Shown piece by piece: positions 8,589-17,841 of a stretch of DNA of 59,359 nt. Below the pieces are notes generated by a model. The model saw nothing but the letters and a program-made list of their open reading frames with translations. It ran no database searches and was not told where the DNA came from. The position numbers and the translations under genes were made by a program. The first letter of the stretch is position 1, and each line of letters starts with the position of its first letter. Source of the DNA: CBFGWV01 sp965652545 (lineage in GTDB: Bacteria; Pseudomonadota; Gammaproteobacteria; Competibacterales; Competibacteraceae); the NCBI GenBank assembly GCA_965652545.1, contig CBFGWV010000006.1:1-59359 (forward strand), written 5' to 3'.

Positions 8589-10391
8589 ATGAACCTTCGC
8601 ATCCGCTTGCTCATGGGCTATGCCGCCGTACTGGTCATCGTCTTCGGCGGGTTCTTCATCACCTTCGTCGGCGTCAGCTCGTTGGTCGGTGTCACCCGCG
8701 ACATCGTCGAAGACAACTACCCCTCGGTGCTGGCAGCCGAACGCATGGTGCAGGCGCTGCAGCGGCAGCAGTTGGCCATCGTCCAGGTCCTGCTGGGGGA
8801 CAGTGCCGATGCCGACGCCGAACTCGAGCGCAGCCATCAATTGTTCCTCGCCTGGCTGGCGCGGGCCCGCAACACGGCTGACCTGCCCGGAGAGGCCGCG
8901 CAGATCGACTCCATCGAGCGGCGCTACGAAGCCTTGCGCGATGTCATCGAGGATCGCTCGCGCTGGGCCAGCGATTTTCCCTGGGAAGAAGGCGTGCCGG
9001 CGGCATTCCAGGCGGTACTGCAAGCCTGCGAAGCGCTGCGGACGCTGAATTTCGACGCCATGCTGGAGGCCAGCCAGTTGTCCCGCCAGGAGGCCGAAGC
9101 CACGTTGTGGGGCCTGGGTGGGGTGGGGCTTGCCACGGTGATGATCGGCATCTGGGTATCCGTCAGCCTGGCACGGCGGTTGTCCGAACCCCTCGAGCAC
9201 ATCGTCTCGGCGGCCGGGCGGATCGCCGAAGGCGACTACACCGCCAAGGTTTCACCCGGCGGTGTGCGCGAAGTCAAAGTGCTCGGCCAGCAGTTCAACC
9301 GCATGGCCAAAGCGCTTCATCGGTTCCGCAACATGGACCTGGAGCGGGTCTTGCGCGAACAACGTCAGAGCGAGGCGGTGCTCGGCAGCATCGACGACGG
9401 CCTGATCATCCTGCGTCACGACGGCACCATCGAACGGGTCAACCCGGTGGCCCGGCGCCAACTCGGGTTGTCGGAGGTGGACGTCGCCGGCAGCCGTCTG
9501 GGCGCCGTACTCGACCAACCGAAGCTGGACGAAGCCGTTGAGGCGTCGCTGCGTGCCCACAGCACGCCGGGCGAGGATCTCGAGCCGGTGGAGATCGTCG
9601 TCGGCGAGGGCGACGCTCGGCGTGTCCTGTCTGCCTCGGCAATGCCCATCGCCGGCTCGGCCGCACGGCGCCAGGGTGCGCTGGTCGTGGTTCGCGACAT
9701 CACCAATCAAAAAGCCTTCGAGCAACTGCGCACCGAATTCGTCCTACGTGCCTCCCATGAGCTGCGCACGCCGTTGACGGGGCTCGCCATGGCGGTCGGC
9801 ATGCTTGCCGAGCGCCAGAACGCCGCCCCCGAATCGCGCGAGCGGGAACTGATGGAAACGGTGCAGGAAGAACTCCAGCGCATTCAGGGCCTGGTGAACG
9901 ACTTGTTCGATCTCTCCCGCCTGCACGCGGGCCGGCAACGGCCAAATCGCCAGTCGGAAGCACCGGAGCATTTGCTCGAACGCACCCGCAGCCGTTTCGC
10001 GCTGTCGGCACAGGAGCGTGAGATCGCATTGCGGATGGATTGCGCGCCCGATCTTCCGGAAATCATGGTGGACAGCCAGCAGATGGGGCGAGTGCTGGAC
10101 AACCTGGTGGCCAACGCCTTGCGCCACACCCCCAACGGAGGGCGGGTCAGCCTCGCGGCCTGGCGGCGCGGACCGCGGGTGGTCCTTGCGGTGAGCGATA
10201 CCGGTGCCGGCATCGACCCCGCGCAGCAGTCGCGCGTATTCCAGCCGTTCGTTCAGATCGGCGGCGGTGGCGGCGGGGCGGGCCTGGGGCTGGCGATCTG
10301 CAAGGAGATCGTCCAACAACACAGCGGGGTCATCAGTGTGCGCTCGCGCCCGGACGAGGGCGCGACGTTTACGGTGAGTCTTCCGGTGTAG
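8589..10391 (+). CDS. kinB: Sensor histidine kinase, KinB-like
   Basis: This 600-residue inner-membrane kinase has a transmembrane segment near residues 9-30, a helical periplasmic domain, a second membrane segment near 175-197, HAMP (about 198-250), PAS (about 258-375), HisKA with the phosphorylatable H390 in ASHELRTPL, and a HATPase domain. That domain has the N box (NLVANALRH), DTGAGID and a GAGLGLAI glycine box. Architecture and size match Pseudomonas KinB. It follows algB closely and very likely phosphorylates it. The last 23 bases overlap the convergent HPt gene. The sensed signal is not visible from sequence. Confidence 0.9.
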   Translation: MNLRIRLLMGYAAVLVIVFGGFFITFVGVSSLVGVTRDIVEDNYPSVLAAERMVQALQRQQLAIVQVLLGDSADADAELERSHQLFLAWLARARNTADLPGEAAQIDSIERRYEALRDVIEDRSRWASDFPWEEGVPAAFQAVLQACEALRTLNFDAMLEASQLSRQEAEATLWGLGGVGLATVMIGIWVSVSLARRLSEPLEHIVSAAGRIAEGDYTAKVSPGGVREVKVLGQQFNRMAKALHRFRNMDLERVLREQRQSEAVLGSIDDGLIILRHDGTIERVNPVARRQLGLSEVDVAGSRLGAVLDQPKLDEAVEASLRAHSTPGEDLEPVEIVVGEGDARRVLSASAMPIAGSAARRQGALVVVRDITNQKAFEQLRTEFVLRASHELRTPLTGLAMAVGMLAERQNAAPESRERELMETVQEELQRIQGLVNDLFDLSRLHAGRQRPNRQSEAPEHLLERTRSRFALSAQEREIALRMDCAPDLPEIMVDSQQMGRVLDNLVANALRHTPNGGRVSLAAWRRGPRVVLAVSDTGAGIDPAQQSRVFQPFVQIGGGGGGAGLGLAICKEIVQQHSGVISVRSRPDEGATFTVSLPV

Positions 10392-10740
10392 TGCCGCCAC
10401 CGTCCGTGGCCGCCTCGCTTAAGGTGCCGATCAACGCATCGGACTCCTGGACGAAGGCGGCCGATTGTTCATCGAAGCCCTGTCCGTCAACCTCCATGAG
10501 TGTGGCCAGCCGTATCTCGAGCACCCGCGCCGTGGCGGTGATGTCGGGGAACCCGTAGGCACCTCCGGAGCCGGCCAGTTGATGGGCAAGCACACGCAGG
10601 TCGGCGGCATTGCCGTCACCCCAACCCTTGGCCAGGGCCTGCTTGAGTTCTTGCACCCGCTGGGCGCGTTCCGGCAGTGTCGCGCGATAGGCATCGCGCA
10701 ATCGCTCCAACCGGGCCTGTATCGAGGGACTGTCGGACAT
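10369..10740 (-). CDS. Stand-alone HPt-domain protein
   Basis: This codes for a 123-residue protein consisting of a helical histidine phosphotransfer domain. The signature AHQLAGSGGAYGF supplies the active His53 with the expected small and glycine residues after it. HPt proteins relay phosphate between receiver domains in phosphorelays. The start is ATG 10740; an upstream in-frame ATG at 10791 would add an unlikely low-complexity N-terminus. It is convergent with kinB, overlapping by 23 bases, and divergent from the methyltransferase gene. KinB has no attached receiver, so its partner is unknown and may be a hybrid kinase elsewhere. Confidence 0.8.
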   Translation of the reverse strand: MSDSPSIQARLERLRDAYRATLPERAQRVQELKQALAKGWGDGNAADLRVLAHQLAGSGGAYGFPDITATARVLEIRLATLMEVDGQGFDEQSAAFVQESDALIGTLSEAATDGGGTTPEDSP

Positions 10741-10840
10741 GGACTCACATAATGCCGGGCTGTGGCTGGACGGTCGATGCGACCCGGACATGGGTGAAAG
10801 TATAACCGCGCAACCGGCGACGTCAGCGGGGGAATTGCAG

Positions 10841-11437
10841 ATGCAGGATGAAGAAATTCTCGAAAGCGGTGCCGCGCGCTGGGACCGCCGCTACCGCGGC
10901 AGCGAGAGCGCGGCGCTGCCCAGTGCCGTTTTGACCGCCCATCTGGACTGGCTGCCACCGCGAGGGACAGCCCTGGATCTGGCCTGCGGCCTCGGTGCGA
11001 ACGCCCTGGCGCTGGCCGCCCACGGCCTGGCGGTAGAGGCTTGGGACTACTCGCCGGTGGCCATAGCCCGCCTGGACGAAACCGCCCGCCGGCGTCAACT
11101 GCCGGTGAAGGCCGTGTGCCGCGACGTCGTTGCCGAACCACCGGCAACCGCCACGTTCGATGTCATCGTCGTCGCTCATTTTCTGGAGCGGTCGCTGTTC
11201 CCCCATATCATGTCCGCGCTGACGCCCGGCGGCTGGCTGTTGTACCAGACCTTCACCACCGCAGCCGTTCGTGGCCCGGGGAACCCCGCCTTCCGTCTTG
11301 CAGGCGGCGAGTTGCTGAAGCTGTGTGCACCGCTCCAGTTACGGGCGTATCGTGAGGACGGCGGGCATGCGCCGGCGAACGACCCCCTCGCCGGCATGGC
11401 CTTGCTGGTGGCACAAAAACCGACGGGAGGCGTATAG
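10841..11437 (+). CDS. Class I SAM-dependent methyltransferase
   Basis: The 198-residue product has the Rossmann-type methyltransferase core. It starts with RWDRRYRG, then motif I ALDLACGLGANALALAAHG, the acidic post-I WDYSP segment, and motif IV FDVIVVAHFLERSLFP, with GGWLLYQTF after it. It resembles the TehB/tellurite-resistance-like group of small methyltransferases, but the substrate cannot be named. I chose ATG 10841, preceded by a purine-rich stretch, rather than ATG 10739, which adds 34 non-conserved residues. The TPR gene begins directly after its stop codon, so the two are translated together. Confidence 0.85.
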   Translation: MQDEEILESGAARWDRRYRGSESAALPSAVLTAHLDWLPPRGTALDLACGLGANALALAAHGLAVEAWDYSPVAIARLDETARRRQLPVKAVCRDVVAEPPATATFDVIVVAHFLERSLFPHIMSALTPGGWLLYQTFTTAAVRGPGNPAFRLAGGELLKLCAPLQLRAYREDGGHAPANDPLAGMALLVAQKPTGGV

Positions 11438-11749
11438 ATGAGCTCGCGTACAGCCGCCTTGGAGGCACTCCTGGCCGAGGGTCGCGATGACAAGCTGCTG
11501 CGCTTCGGCCTGGGCTCCACGTACTTGGCCGAGGACGACCCCGCCTCAGCGGAGCCCCACCTGGCCGCCGCCGTCGGTCACGATGCAGCCTACTCGGCCG
11601 CCTGGAACCTGCTGGGCAAGGCGCGCACGCTCCTGGGTGACCGCGACGGTGCGCGCAACGCCTACGAGGCAGGTATCGCCGCAGCCGAGGCGCACGGCGA
11701 CGTACAGGCGGCCAAGATGATGCGCGTGTTCCTCAAGCGGCTGGGATAA
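11438..11749 (+). CDS. Small tetratricopeptide-repeat protein
   Basis: This is a 103-residue protein made almost entirely of helical pairs. Repeats include LRFGLGSTYLAEDDPASAEPHL and AWNLLGKARTLLGDRDGARN, which match TPR spacing. There is no signal peptide, so it is probably a cytosolic scaffold or adaptor. Its ATG follows the methyltransferase stop codon with no gap, which strongly suggests translational coupling. Similar short TPR proteins occur widely in gammaproteobacteria without a known role. It ends a few bases before the convergent fdsD gene. Confidence 0.8.
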   Translation: MSSRTAALEALLAEGRDDKLLRFGLGSTYLAEDDPASAEPHLAAAVGHDAAYSAAWNLLGKARTLLGDRDGARNAYEAGIAAAEAHGDVQAAKMMRVFLKRLG

Positions 11750-11752
11750 GCC

Positions 11753-11968
11753 CTACCGGGGGCGGCGGATCGCCGTTGCGGCGGCGGCCACACGGCCATC
11801 CAGCCCCGGCAGCCCGGTATCGATCATCGCCAAGAGTTGGGCCCGCATGCGTGGCTCCCAGAACTGGTTGATATGGTCGGCGATACCGCTGACCGCCTCC
11901 ACCTCGCCATACGGCGCAAAATAGGCGGCAATCTGGTTGGCCATACGGCACAGGTCGGCTTGGGACAT
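11753..11968 (-). CDS. fdsD: Formate dehydrogenase delta subunit
   Basis: The 71-residue product matches the small FdsD subunit of soluble NAD-dependent formate dehydrogenases: it has LCRMANQIAAYFAPYGEVEAV, then HINQFWEPRMRAQL. FdsD helps assemble the active molybdenum enzyme and is usually the last gene of the operon, as here. It lies seven bases after fdhD. No signal peptide or cofactor motif is expected. The assignment is supported as much by operon position as by sequence. Confidence 0.9.
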   Translation of the reverse strand: MSQADLCRMANQIAAYFAPYGEVEAVSGIADHINQFWEPRMRAQLLAMIDTGLPGLDGRVAAAATAIRRPR

Positions 11969-11975
11969 GGATAAG

Positions 11976-12776
11976 TCACTCGGGAAAGGTCAGTACGTCG
12001 CCATCGTCGCCCAGGGCATAGAGGCGGATGCCCGCTCTACGAGCCATTCGCAAGGCCAGGGCGGTTGGCGCGGAAACCGCCGCCAGGTCGGTTACACCGG
12101 CCCAGGCGGACTTCTGCACCAGTTCGATGCTCAATCGGCTGGACATGAGTACGAAGCCCGGCGCATCCAGACGCCCACTGGCGGCGCCGATCAACTTGTC
12201 CAGCGCATTGTGCCGGCCGACATCCTCGCGAACCGAGCGGATGTCGCCTTGGCTGTCGCACCACACGGCGGCATGCACCGAGCGGGTCAGGCGATTGAGC
12301 GGTTGGTGATCGCCGAGCGCGGCGAACCCGCGGCGGATCGCCGCGCTGTTGGGTGGATGGCGCCGAACCGGAACGGTATCGGGCATACGCACGGCGGCTT
12401 CGAGGGTTTCGATACCGCACAGGCCGCAGCCGGAGCGCCCGGCGATCCGACGACGGCGCAGCCGCTCGCTGGCCAGCAGCGAGCGGGGCACGGTCATATC
12501 GACCCAGATGCCTTCTTCCACGGCCACCACATGGATCGCCCGGACCGCGTTCGGCGAGGGGATGATCTGTTCGGTAAGGGCGAACCCCAGGGCGAAATCC
12601 TCCAGGTCGCGTGGTGTCGCCAGCATGACCGCCCGCGAGCGACCGTTGAACGCCAGCGCCACAGGCACCTCGTCCGCCAGCCACCAGCTCGCATCGCCGC
12701 CCCGGTCGGTCCGTACGGCGCTGGCGGCGGCCGGAAGATCGTCTCCGGCGCCGAGGTCCGCTGCCACGGCGTTCAT
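11976..12776 (-). CDS. fdhD: Formate dehydrogenase accessory sulfurtransferase
   Basis: The 266-residue product is FdhD, which passes sulfur from the cysteine desulfurase to the molybdenum cofactor of formate dehydrogenase. The conserved CGLCG pair (C117 and C120) is intact. The RSVREDVGRHNALDKLIGAA block and the LSIELVQKSAWAGVTDLAAVSAP segment are typical. I chose ATG 12776 since the ORF upstream of it would overlap the end of fdsA by many codons. It lies four bases after fdsA and is clearly part of the fds operon. Confidence 0.95.
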   Translation of the reverse strand: MNAVAADLGAGDDLPAAASAVRTDRGGDASWWLADEVPVALAFNGRSRAVMLATPRDLEDFALGFALTEQIIPSPNAVRAIHVVAVEEGIWVDMTVPRSLLASERLRRRRIAGRSGCGLCGIETLEAAVRMPDTVPVRRHPPNSAAIRRGFAALGDHQPLNRLTRSVHAAVWCDSQGDIRSVREDVGRHNALDKLIGAASGRLDAPGFVLMSSRLSIELVQKSAWAGVTDLAAVSAPTALALRMARRAGIRLYALGDDGDVLTFPE

Positions 12777-12780
12777 CGCC

Positions 12781-15609
12781 TTAGCCCTCGACCCGCACCT
12801 GGATCTCGCGCAAACGCCGGTACTCCTCCTGCCACTCGGCCGGCTGGGTGGCACGAACCACCTGCACTGCCGTGACCTTGTATTCCGGGCAATTGGTCGC
12901 CCAGTCGGAGTACTCGGTTGTTATGACGTTGGCACCGGTGGCCGGGTGGTGAAAGGTCGTGTACACCACCCCCTGCGGCATGCGATCGGACACTGTCGCC
13001 CTGAGCGTGGTCACCCCGACCCGGCTGGCAAGCTGCACACGCTCGCCGTCGCGGATGCCGCGCTCCTCGGCATCATGGGGGTGAATCTCCAGCACATCCT
13101 CCGCATGCCAGGCACTGTTGGGCGTGCGCCGGGTCTGGGCGCCGACGTTGTACTGCGACAGGATGCGCCCCGTGGTGAGCACCAGCGGGAAACGGCCGGA
13201 GGTCCGCTCATCCGAGGGGACGAAGGCGGTAATGGCGAAGTAGCCCTCGCCGCGCACGAAACGGTCCTTGTGCATGATCGGCGTCCCATCGGGGGCGGCG
13301 TCGTTGCACGGCCATTGCAGGCTGCCCGCGGCATCGAGGCGCGCAAAGCTCACACCCTTGAACGTCGGGGTCACGCGAGCAATCTCATCCATGATGGCGG
13401 CCGCGCTGTCGTAATGCATGGGATACCCCATGGCCGCCGCCAGGCGGCAGACGGCTTCCCACTCGGACAAACCGCTGCGTGGACGCATGGCCGGCCGGAC
13501 GCGGTTGATACGGCGCTCCGCATTGGTGAACGTCCCATCCTTCTCGAGGAACGACGTACCGGGCAGGAACACGTGGGCGAAGGCCGCGGTTTCATTGAGG
13601 AACAAGTCCTGCACGACCAGGCATTCGAGTGACTGCAAGGCATCGGTGACATGCTGGGTGTTGGGATCCGACTGGGCGATGTCCTCGCCCTGCACGAACA
13701 TCCCCTTGAAGCTGCCCTCGATTGCGGCGGTGAACATGTTGGGAATACGCAGCCCGGGCTCGTCGTCCAGCACCCGACCCCACACCGACTCGAAGACCTC
13801 ACGCACCGCTGCGTCGCCGACATGACGGTAGCCGGGCAGTTCATGGGGGAAGGAGCCCATGTCGCAGGAACCCTGGACGTTGTTCTGCCCACGCAGCGGG
13901 TTCACACCGACGCCTTCGCGACCGATGTTGCCGGTGAGCATGGCCAGATTGGCCATACCCATGACCATGGTCGAGCCCTGGGCGTGCTCGGTCACACCCA
14001 GACCGTAATAGATGGCGCCATTGTCCGCACCCGCGTAAAGGCGTGCGGCGGCACGCAGATCGGTGGGCGGTACCCCGGTGACCGCCTCCAACGCCTCCGG
14101 CGAATTGGCCGGATCGAGGATGAAGTCGCGCCAGCGCCGGAACGCCGTCATATCGCAGCGCGCCGTGACGAAAGCGTCGTCCCACAGCCCTTCGCTGACG
14201 ATGACGTGGGCGATGGCGTTGACCACGGCGACGTTGGTCCCCGGGCGCAGGACCAGATGATGATCGGCGCGAATGTGCGGCGACTTCACCAGATCGATGC
14301 GCCGCGGATCGATGACGATCAATCGCGCGCCCTCGCGCAAGCGCCGCTTCATCCGCGAGGCGAAGACCGGATGCCCGTCGGTGGGGTTGGCGCCGATCAC
14401 CAGAATGACGTCGGCCTTGGCCACGGAGCGGAAGTCCTGGGTGCCCGCCGAGGTGCCGAACGCCGTCTTCAAGCCATAGCCGGTCGGCGAATGGCAGACA
14501 CGGGCGCAGGTGTCGACGTTGTTGTTGGCGAACGCCGTACGCACCATCTTCTGCACCACGTAGACCTCCTCGTTGGTGCAGCGCGAGGAGGTGATGCCGC
14601 CGATGGACGTGCGGCCATAGCGGGCCTGGATGGATGCAAAGCGTTCAGCGGCGAAGGCGATCGCCTCGTCCCAGCTCACCTTGCGCCAAGGCTCGCGGGT
14701 GGATTCGCGCACCATGGGGCTGGTGATGCGGTCCTTGTGGGTCGCATAACCCCAGGCAAAACGCCCCTTTACGCACGAGTGGCCCTCGTTGGCGCCGCCA
14801 TCTTTGTACGGCACCATGCGCACGACCCGCTCGCCTTGCATCTGGGCCTTGAACGAGCAGCCGACACCGCAATAGGCGCAGGTCGTGAGCACGCTGTGTT
14901 CGGGCTGGCCCCATTGGATGACAGAGGTTTCCATCAGTGTTGCGGTCGGGCAGGCCTGGACACAGGCACCGCAGGAGACGCATTCGGAGTCCATGAACGA
15001 CTCGCCCGCCCCCGCGGACACCTTAGAGTCGAACCCGCGGCCCTCGATGGTGAGCGCAAAGGTGCCTTGGACCTCTTCGCAGGCGCGCACGCAGCGTGAG
15101 CAGACGATGCACTTGGACGCATCGAAGCTGAAGTACGGGTTGGAGGTGTCGACCGGGGCACTCAGATGATTGGCGCCATCGAAACCATACCGAACCTGGC
15201 GCAAACCGACTTGCCCGGCCATGTCCTGCAACTCGCAATCGCCGTTGGCCGAACAGGTGAGGCAGTCCAGTGGATGGTCGGAGATGTACAGTTCCATTGT
15301 GTTGCGTCGCAGCCGGGCCAGCTTGTCCGACTGGGTACGCACGACCATGCCGTCGGCCACCGGTGTCGTGCAACTGGCGGGGGTACCGCGGCGACCGTCG
15401 ATCTCCACCACGCACAGCCGGCAGGAGCCGAAAGCCTTGAGACTGTCGGTGGCACACAGCTTGGGGATGGCGACACCGGCCTCCACCGCCGCACGCATCA
15501 CCGAGGTGCCGGCGGCCACGGTCACCGCGCGCCCGTCCACATGCAATGTCACCGGCGCGCCATCGTCGACCGCCGGCGTGCCGTAGTCCGTTTCCTTGAT
15601 CAATGACAT
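12781..15609 (-). CDS. fdsA: NAD-dependent formate dehydrogenase alpha subunit
   Basis: This 942-residue catalytic subunit oxidises formate to CO2 at a molybdenum bis-MGD site. Its N-terminus has a [2Fe-2S] ferredoxin domain (C52, C63, C66, C80) and a His-Cys3 cluster (H112, C116, C119, C125). Two further clusters use C167-C177 and C210-C220. The catalytic domain begins with a fourth cluster motif (C244, C247, C251, C279). The molybdenum ligand is a cysteine (C372 in RVCHSPT), not selenocysteine. I chose ATG 15609, preceded by GGAGC and matching the family start; a longer reading frame upstream overlaps fdsB. Confidence 0.96.
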   Translation of the reverse strand: MSLIKETDYGTPAVDDGAPVTLHVDGRAVTVAAGTSVMRAAVEAGVAIPKLCATDSLKAFGSCRLCVVEIDGRRGTPASCTTPVADGMVVRTQSDKLARLRRNTMELYISDHPLDCLTCSANGDCELQDMAGQVGLRQVRYGFDGANHLSAPVDTSNPYFSFDASKCIVCSRCVRACEEVQGTFALTIEGRGFDSKVSAGAGESFMDSECVSCGACVQACPTATLMETSVIQWGQPEHSVLTTCAYCGVGCSFKAQMQGERVVRMVPYKDGGANEGHSCVKGRFAWGYATHKDRITSPMVRESTREPWRKVSWDEAIAFAAERFASIQARYGRTSIGGITSSRCTNEEVYVVQKMVRTAFANNNVDTCARVCHSPTGYGLKTAFGTSAGTQDFRSVAKADVILVIGANPTDGHPVFASRMKRRLREGARLIVIDPRRIDLVKSPHIRADHHLVLRPGTNVAVVNAIAHVIVSEGLWDDAFVTARCDMTAFRRWRDFILDPANSPEALEAVTGVPPTDLRAAARLYAGADNGAIYYGLGVTEHAQGSTMVMGMANLAMLTGNIGREGVGVNPLRGQNNVQGSCDMGSFPHELPGYRHVGDAAVREVFESVWGRVLDDEPGLRIPNMFTAAIEGSFKGMFVQGEDIAQSDPNTQHVTDALQSLECLVVQDLFLNETAAFAHVFLPGTSFLEKDGTFTNAERRINRVRPAMRPRSGLSEWEAVCRLAAAMGYPMHYDSAAAIMDEIARVTPTFKGVSFARLDAAGSLQWPCNDAAPDGTPIMHKDRFVRGEGYFAITAFVPSDERTSGRFPLVLTTGRILSQYNVGAQTRRTPNSAWHAEDVLEIHPHDAEERGIRDGERVQLASRVGVTTLRATVSDRMPQGVVYTTFHHPATGANVITTEYSDWATNCPEYKVTAVQVVRATQPAEWQEEYRRLREIQVRVEG

Positions 15610-15626
15610 CGAAACGCTCCTGCGCC

Positions 15627-17195
15627 TTACGCGTTGGCCGCCAGCGCGGGCGCCGGGCGGTCGAAATCTTCGGGGAAGTGGGCCACGGCGCTCTGCACCG
15701 GCATCGGGGTCAATCCGCCCATGGCGCAGAGCGACCCGTCGGTCATCGTCTCGCACAGCTCATCGAGCAGGTTCAGATGAAAGCCCACCCGATCGCCTGC
15801 GATGATCCGGTCGAGCACCTCGACACCGCGTGTGGCGCCGATGCGGCAGGGCGTGCACTTACCGCAGGACTCCTTCGCGCAGAAGGCCATGGCGAACCGC
15901 GCCATGGCCGCCATGTCCACCGTGTCGTCGAACACCACCACGCCGCCATGACCGAGCATGGCGCCACGTTCGGCCAGCGACTCGTAATCCATGGCCACAT
16001 CGAGGGCGGTCGTCGGCAGGTAGGCGCCCAGAGGGCCGCCGAGTTGGACGGCGCGCACCGGTCGGCCGCTGGCCGTGCCGCCGCCGAAGCCGTTGACCAG
16101 TTCGTCGAGGGTGACGCCGAAGGCCTTCTCGACCAGCCCGCCGCAGCGGATATTGCCCGCAAGCTGGAAGGGTTGCGTGCCCCGTGAACGGCCCTGACCG
16201 TAATCGTGATAGAAGGCGGCGCCACGGGCGAGAATCAACGGCACCGCCGCCAGGCTCAGAACGTTGTTGACCACCGTGGGCTGACCGAAAAGGCCTTGCA
16301 AGGCCGGCAGCGGCGGTTTGGCGCGGACCATCCCGCGGCGGCCTTCCAGGCTCTCCAGCATTGCGGTCTCCTCACCGCAGATGTAGGCGCCCGCACCGGT
16401 GCGGATCGACAGCTGAAATGCGCGGCCGCTACCGCGGATATCGTCCCCCAGCCAGCCGGCGGCGGCGGCCGCAGCAATGGCCTCGCGCAGGCTGGCGATG
16501 GCGTGCGGGTATTCGGAACGGACGTAGACCAGCCCCTGGGTCGCACCGACCGCAAGCCCGGCGATGGTCATGCCCTCGATGAGGGTGAGCGGGTCGCCCT
16601 CCATGAGCATGCGATCGGCGAAGGTCCCGCTATCGCCCTCGTCGGCGTTGCAGCAGATGTACTTCTGCGCCGCCGTCGCCTCAGCGACGGTTTTCCATTT
16701 GACGCCGGTCGGAAACCCCGCCCCCCCGCGACCGCGCAGGCCCGAGGCGGTCACCTCGGCAACGATGGCCTCGGGCGCCATCTCCAGCGCCCGGGTCAGA
16801 CCGGCAAAGCCGCCGCTGGCCAGGTAATCGTCCACCGACGCCGGTTCGATCACCCCACAGCGGGCGAACGTCAGCCGTTCCTGCTTGACCAGATACGGGT
16901 GGTCGGCAATCGGCCCGATGCGCAGCGGATGGTCCGCGCCATCGAGCGCACCGGCATCGATCAGGCCGGCGACATCGCCGGGTGCCACCGGGCCATAGGC
17001 GATCCGCCCGGCCTCGGTAACCACCTCGAGCAACGGCTCCAGCCAGAACAGACCGTAACTGCCGGTCCGTCGCAGATCGACGGCGATTCCGCGCCGTTCG
17101 ACCTCGGCGCGCAGTGCCGCACCCACACGGTCCGCCCCGACCGAAAGCGCGGCGGCATCGCGCGGCAAATACACTCTCGCGGCCGGCTCAGTCAT
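15627..17195 (-). CDS. fdsB: NAD-dependent formate dehydrogenase beta subunit
   Basis: The 522-residue product is a NuoF-like flavoprotein, fused at its N-terminus to a thioredoxin-like domain (about 1-110). It carries the FMN- and NADH-binding segments SGLRGRGGAGFPTGVKW and GAYICGEETAMLESLEG, and a [4Fe-4S] site in ESCGKCTPCRIG with a later cysteine in SLCAMG. It takes electrons from FdsA to NAD+. The start at 17195 overlaps the fdsG stop by eight bases; the longer frame upstream lies within fdsG. It is followed by fdsA after 17 bases. Confidence 0.96.
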   Translation of the reverse strand: MTEPAARVYLPRDAAALSVGADRVGAALRAEVERRGIAVDLRRTGSYGLFWLEPLLEVVTEAGRIAYGPVAPGDVAGLIDAGALDGADHPLRIGPIADHPYLVKQERLTFARCGVIEPASVDDYLASGGFAGLTRALEMAPEAIVAEVTASGLRGRGGAGFPTGVKWKTVAEATAAQKYICCNADEGDSGTFADRMLMEGDPLTLIEGMTIAGLAVGATQGLVYVRSEYPHAIASLREAIAAAAAAGWLGDDIRGSGRAFQLSIRTGAGAYICGEETAMLESLEGRRGMVRAKPPLPALQGLFGQPTVVNNVLSLAAVPLILARGAAFYHDYGQGRSRGTQPFQLAGNIRCGGLVEKAFGVTLDELVNGFGGGTASGRPVRAVQLGGPLGAYLPTTALDVAMDYESLAERGAMLGHGGVVVFDDTVDMAAMARFAMAFCAKESCGKCTPCRIGATRGVEVLDRIIAGDRVGFHLNLLDELCETMTDGSLCAMGGLTPMPVQSAVAHFPEDFDRPAPALAANA

Positions 17196-17652
17196 GCCCC
17201 ATCTCCCCGAGCAAAGCGTCGGCACGGCGGGCATCGACACGCCCATGCAGCTCGCCATCCAGCATGATGGCGGGCGACAAGGCGCAGTTGCCCAGGCAAT
17301 ACACCGATTGCAGCGTCACGCGGCCATCGCGTGTCGTGCCCTCGCCCTCCAGCGCCAGACGCCGGCACAGATGCGCCCAGGTGAGCTCGCCATTCATAGC
17401 CTGGCAGGCCTCCGCCCGGCACACCTGCAAGGTCCGCTCACCGGCCGGCTGGTCGCGAAAGTCGTGATAGAAACTCAGCACGCCATGCACGTCGGCGCGC
17501 GAGAGGTTCAGCGCCTCGGCCAGCACCGGGACAGCACCGGCAGGCACATGGCCAAAGCGGTGCTGGATGGCGTGGAGTATCTCGATCAACGCATGTGCCG
17601 CGTCGTCATGGCGACGACAGATAGCGCGGATCTCCACAAGCGGGAATTCCAT
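17188..17652 (-). CDS. fdsG: NAD-dependent formate dehydrogenase gamma subunit
   Basis: The 154-residue product is a NuoE-like thioredoxin-fold protein with a [2Fe-2S] cluster. Its ligands are visible as the cysteines in VCRAEACQAM and VYCLGNCALSP. It forms the diaphorase module with FdsB in the cytosolic formate dehydrogenase complex. I chose ATG 17652 because GGAG precedes it and the family begins at that residue. It is the first gene of the fdsGBA-fdhD-fdsD operon, and the LysR gene lies upstream in the same direction. Confidence 0.95.
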   Translation of the reverse strand: MEFPLVEIRAICRRHDDAAHALIEILHAIQHRFGHVPAGAVPVLAEALNLSRADVHGVLSFYHDFRDQPAGERTLQVCRAEACQAMNGELTWAHLCRRLALEGEGTTRDGRVTLQSVYCLGNCALSPAIMLDGELHGRVDARRADALLGEMGHD

Positions 17653-17684
17653 TTGACTCTCCAAAGCGATGGCGGGTACCACCC

Positions 17685-17714
17685 GGGGTACCCCGACTGC
17701 AATGGAGCGCAGTC
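17685..17714 (-). promoter_or_regulatory. Adjacent dyads upstream of fdsG, possible LysR operator
   Basis: A perfect 10-bp palindrome GGGGTACCCC (17685-17694) is followed directly by a six-base inverted repeat GACTGC-N8-GCAGTC (17695-17714). They sit 33-62 bases upstream of the fdsG start codon, where a regulator would act. The second dyad is close to, but not exactly, the LysR T-N11-A pattern. Binding is inferred only. Confidence 0.35.
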
Positions 17715-17841
17715 TAGAAACAGTCCAGAGCGCAGTGGAAATCGCTTGTGTCGATGGATGCAGAGGCGCGGTCGATGAATGCCGCGTTCGTCGACGAGAT
17801 CGCAAGACCTGAGGCGGGGGTGGCTTCGACGAGCGGCGCCC

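Noticed and set aside
12349..15099. Long plus-strand frames (12349-13632 and 13651-15099)
   Set aside because: They are antisense to fdhD and fdsA, which have all expected motifs; the plus-strand proteins have biased composition only.
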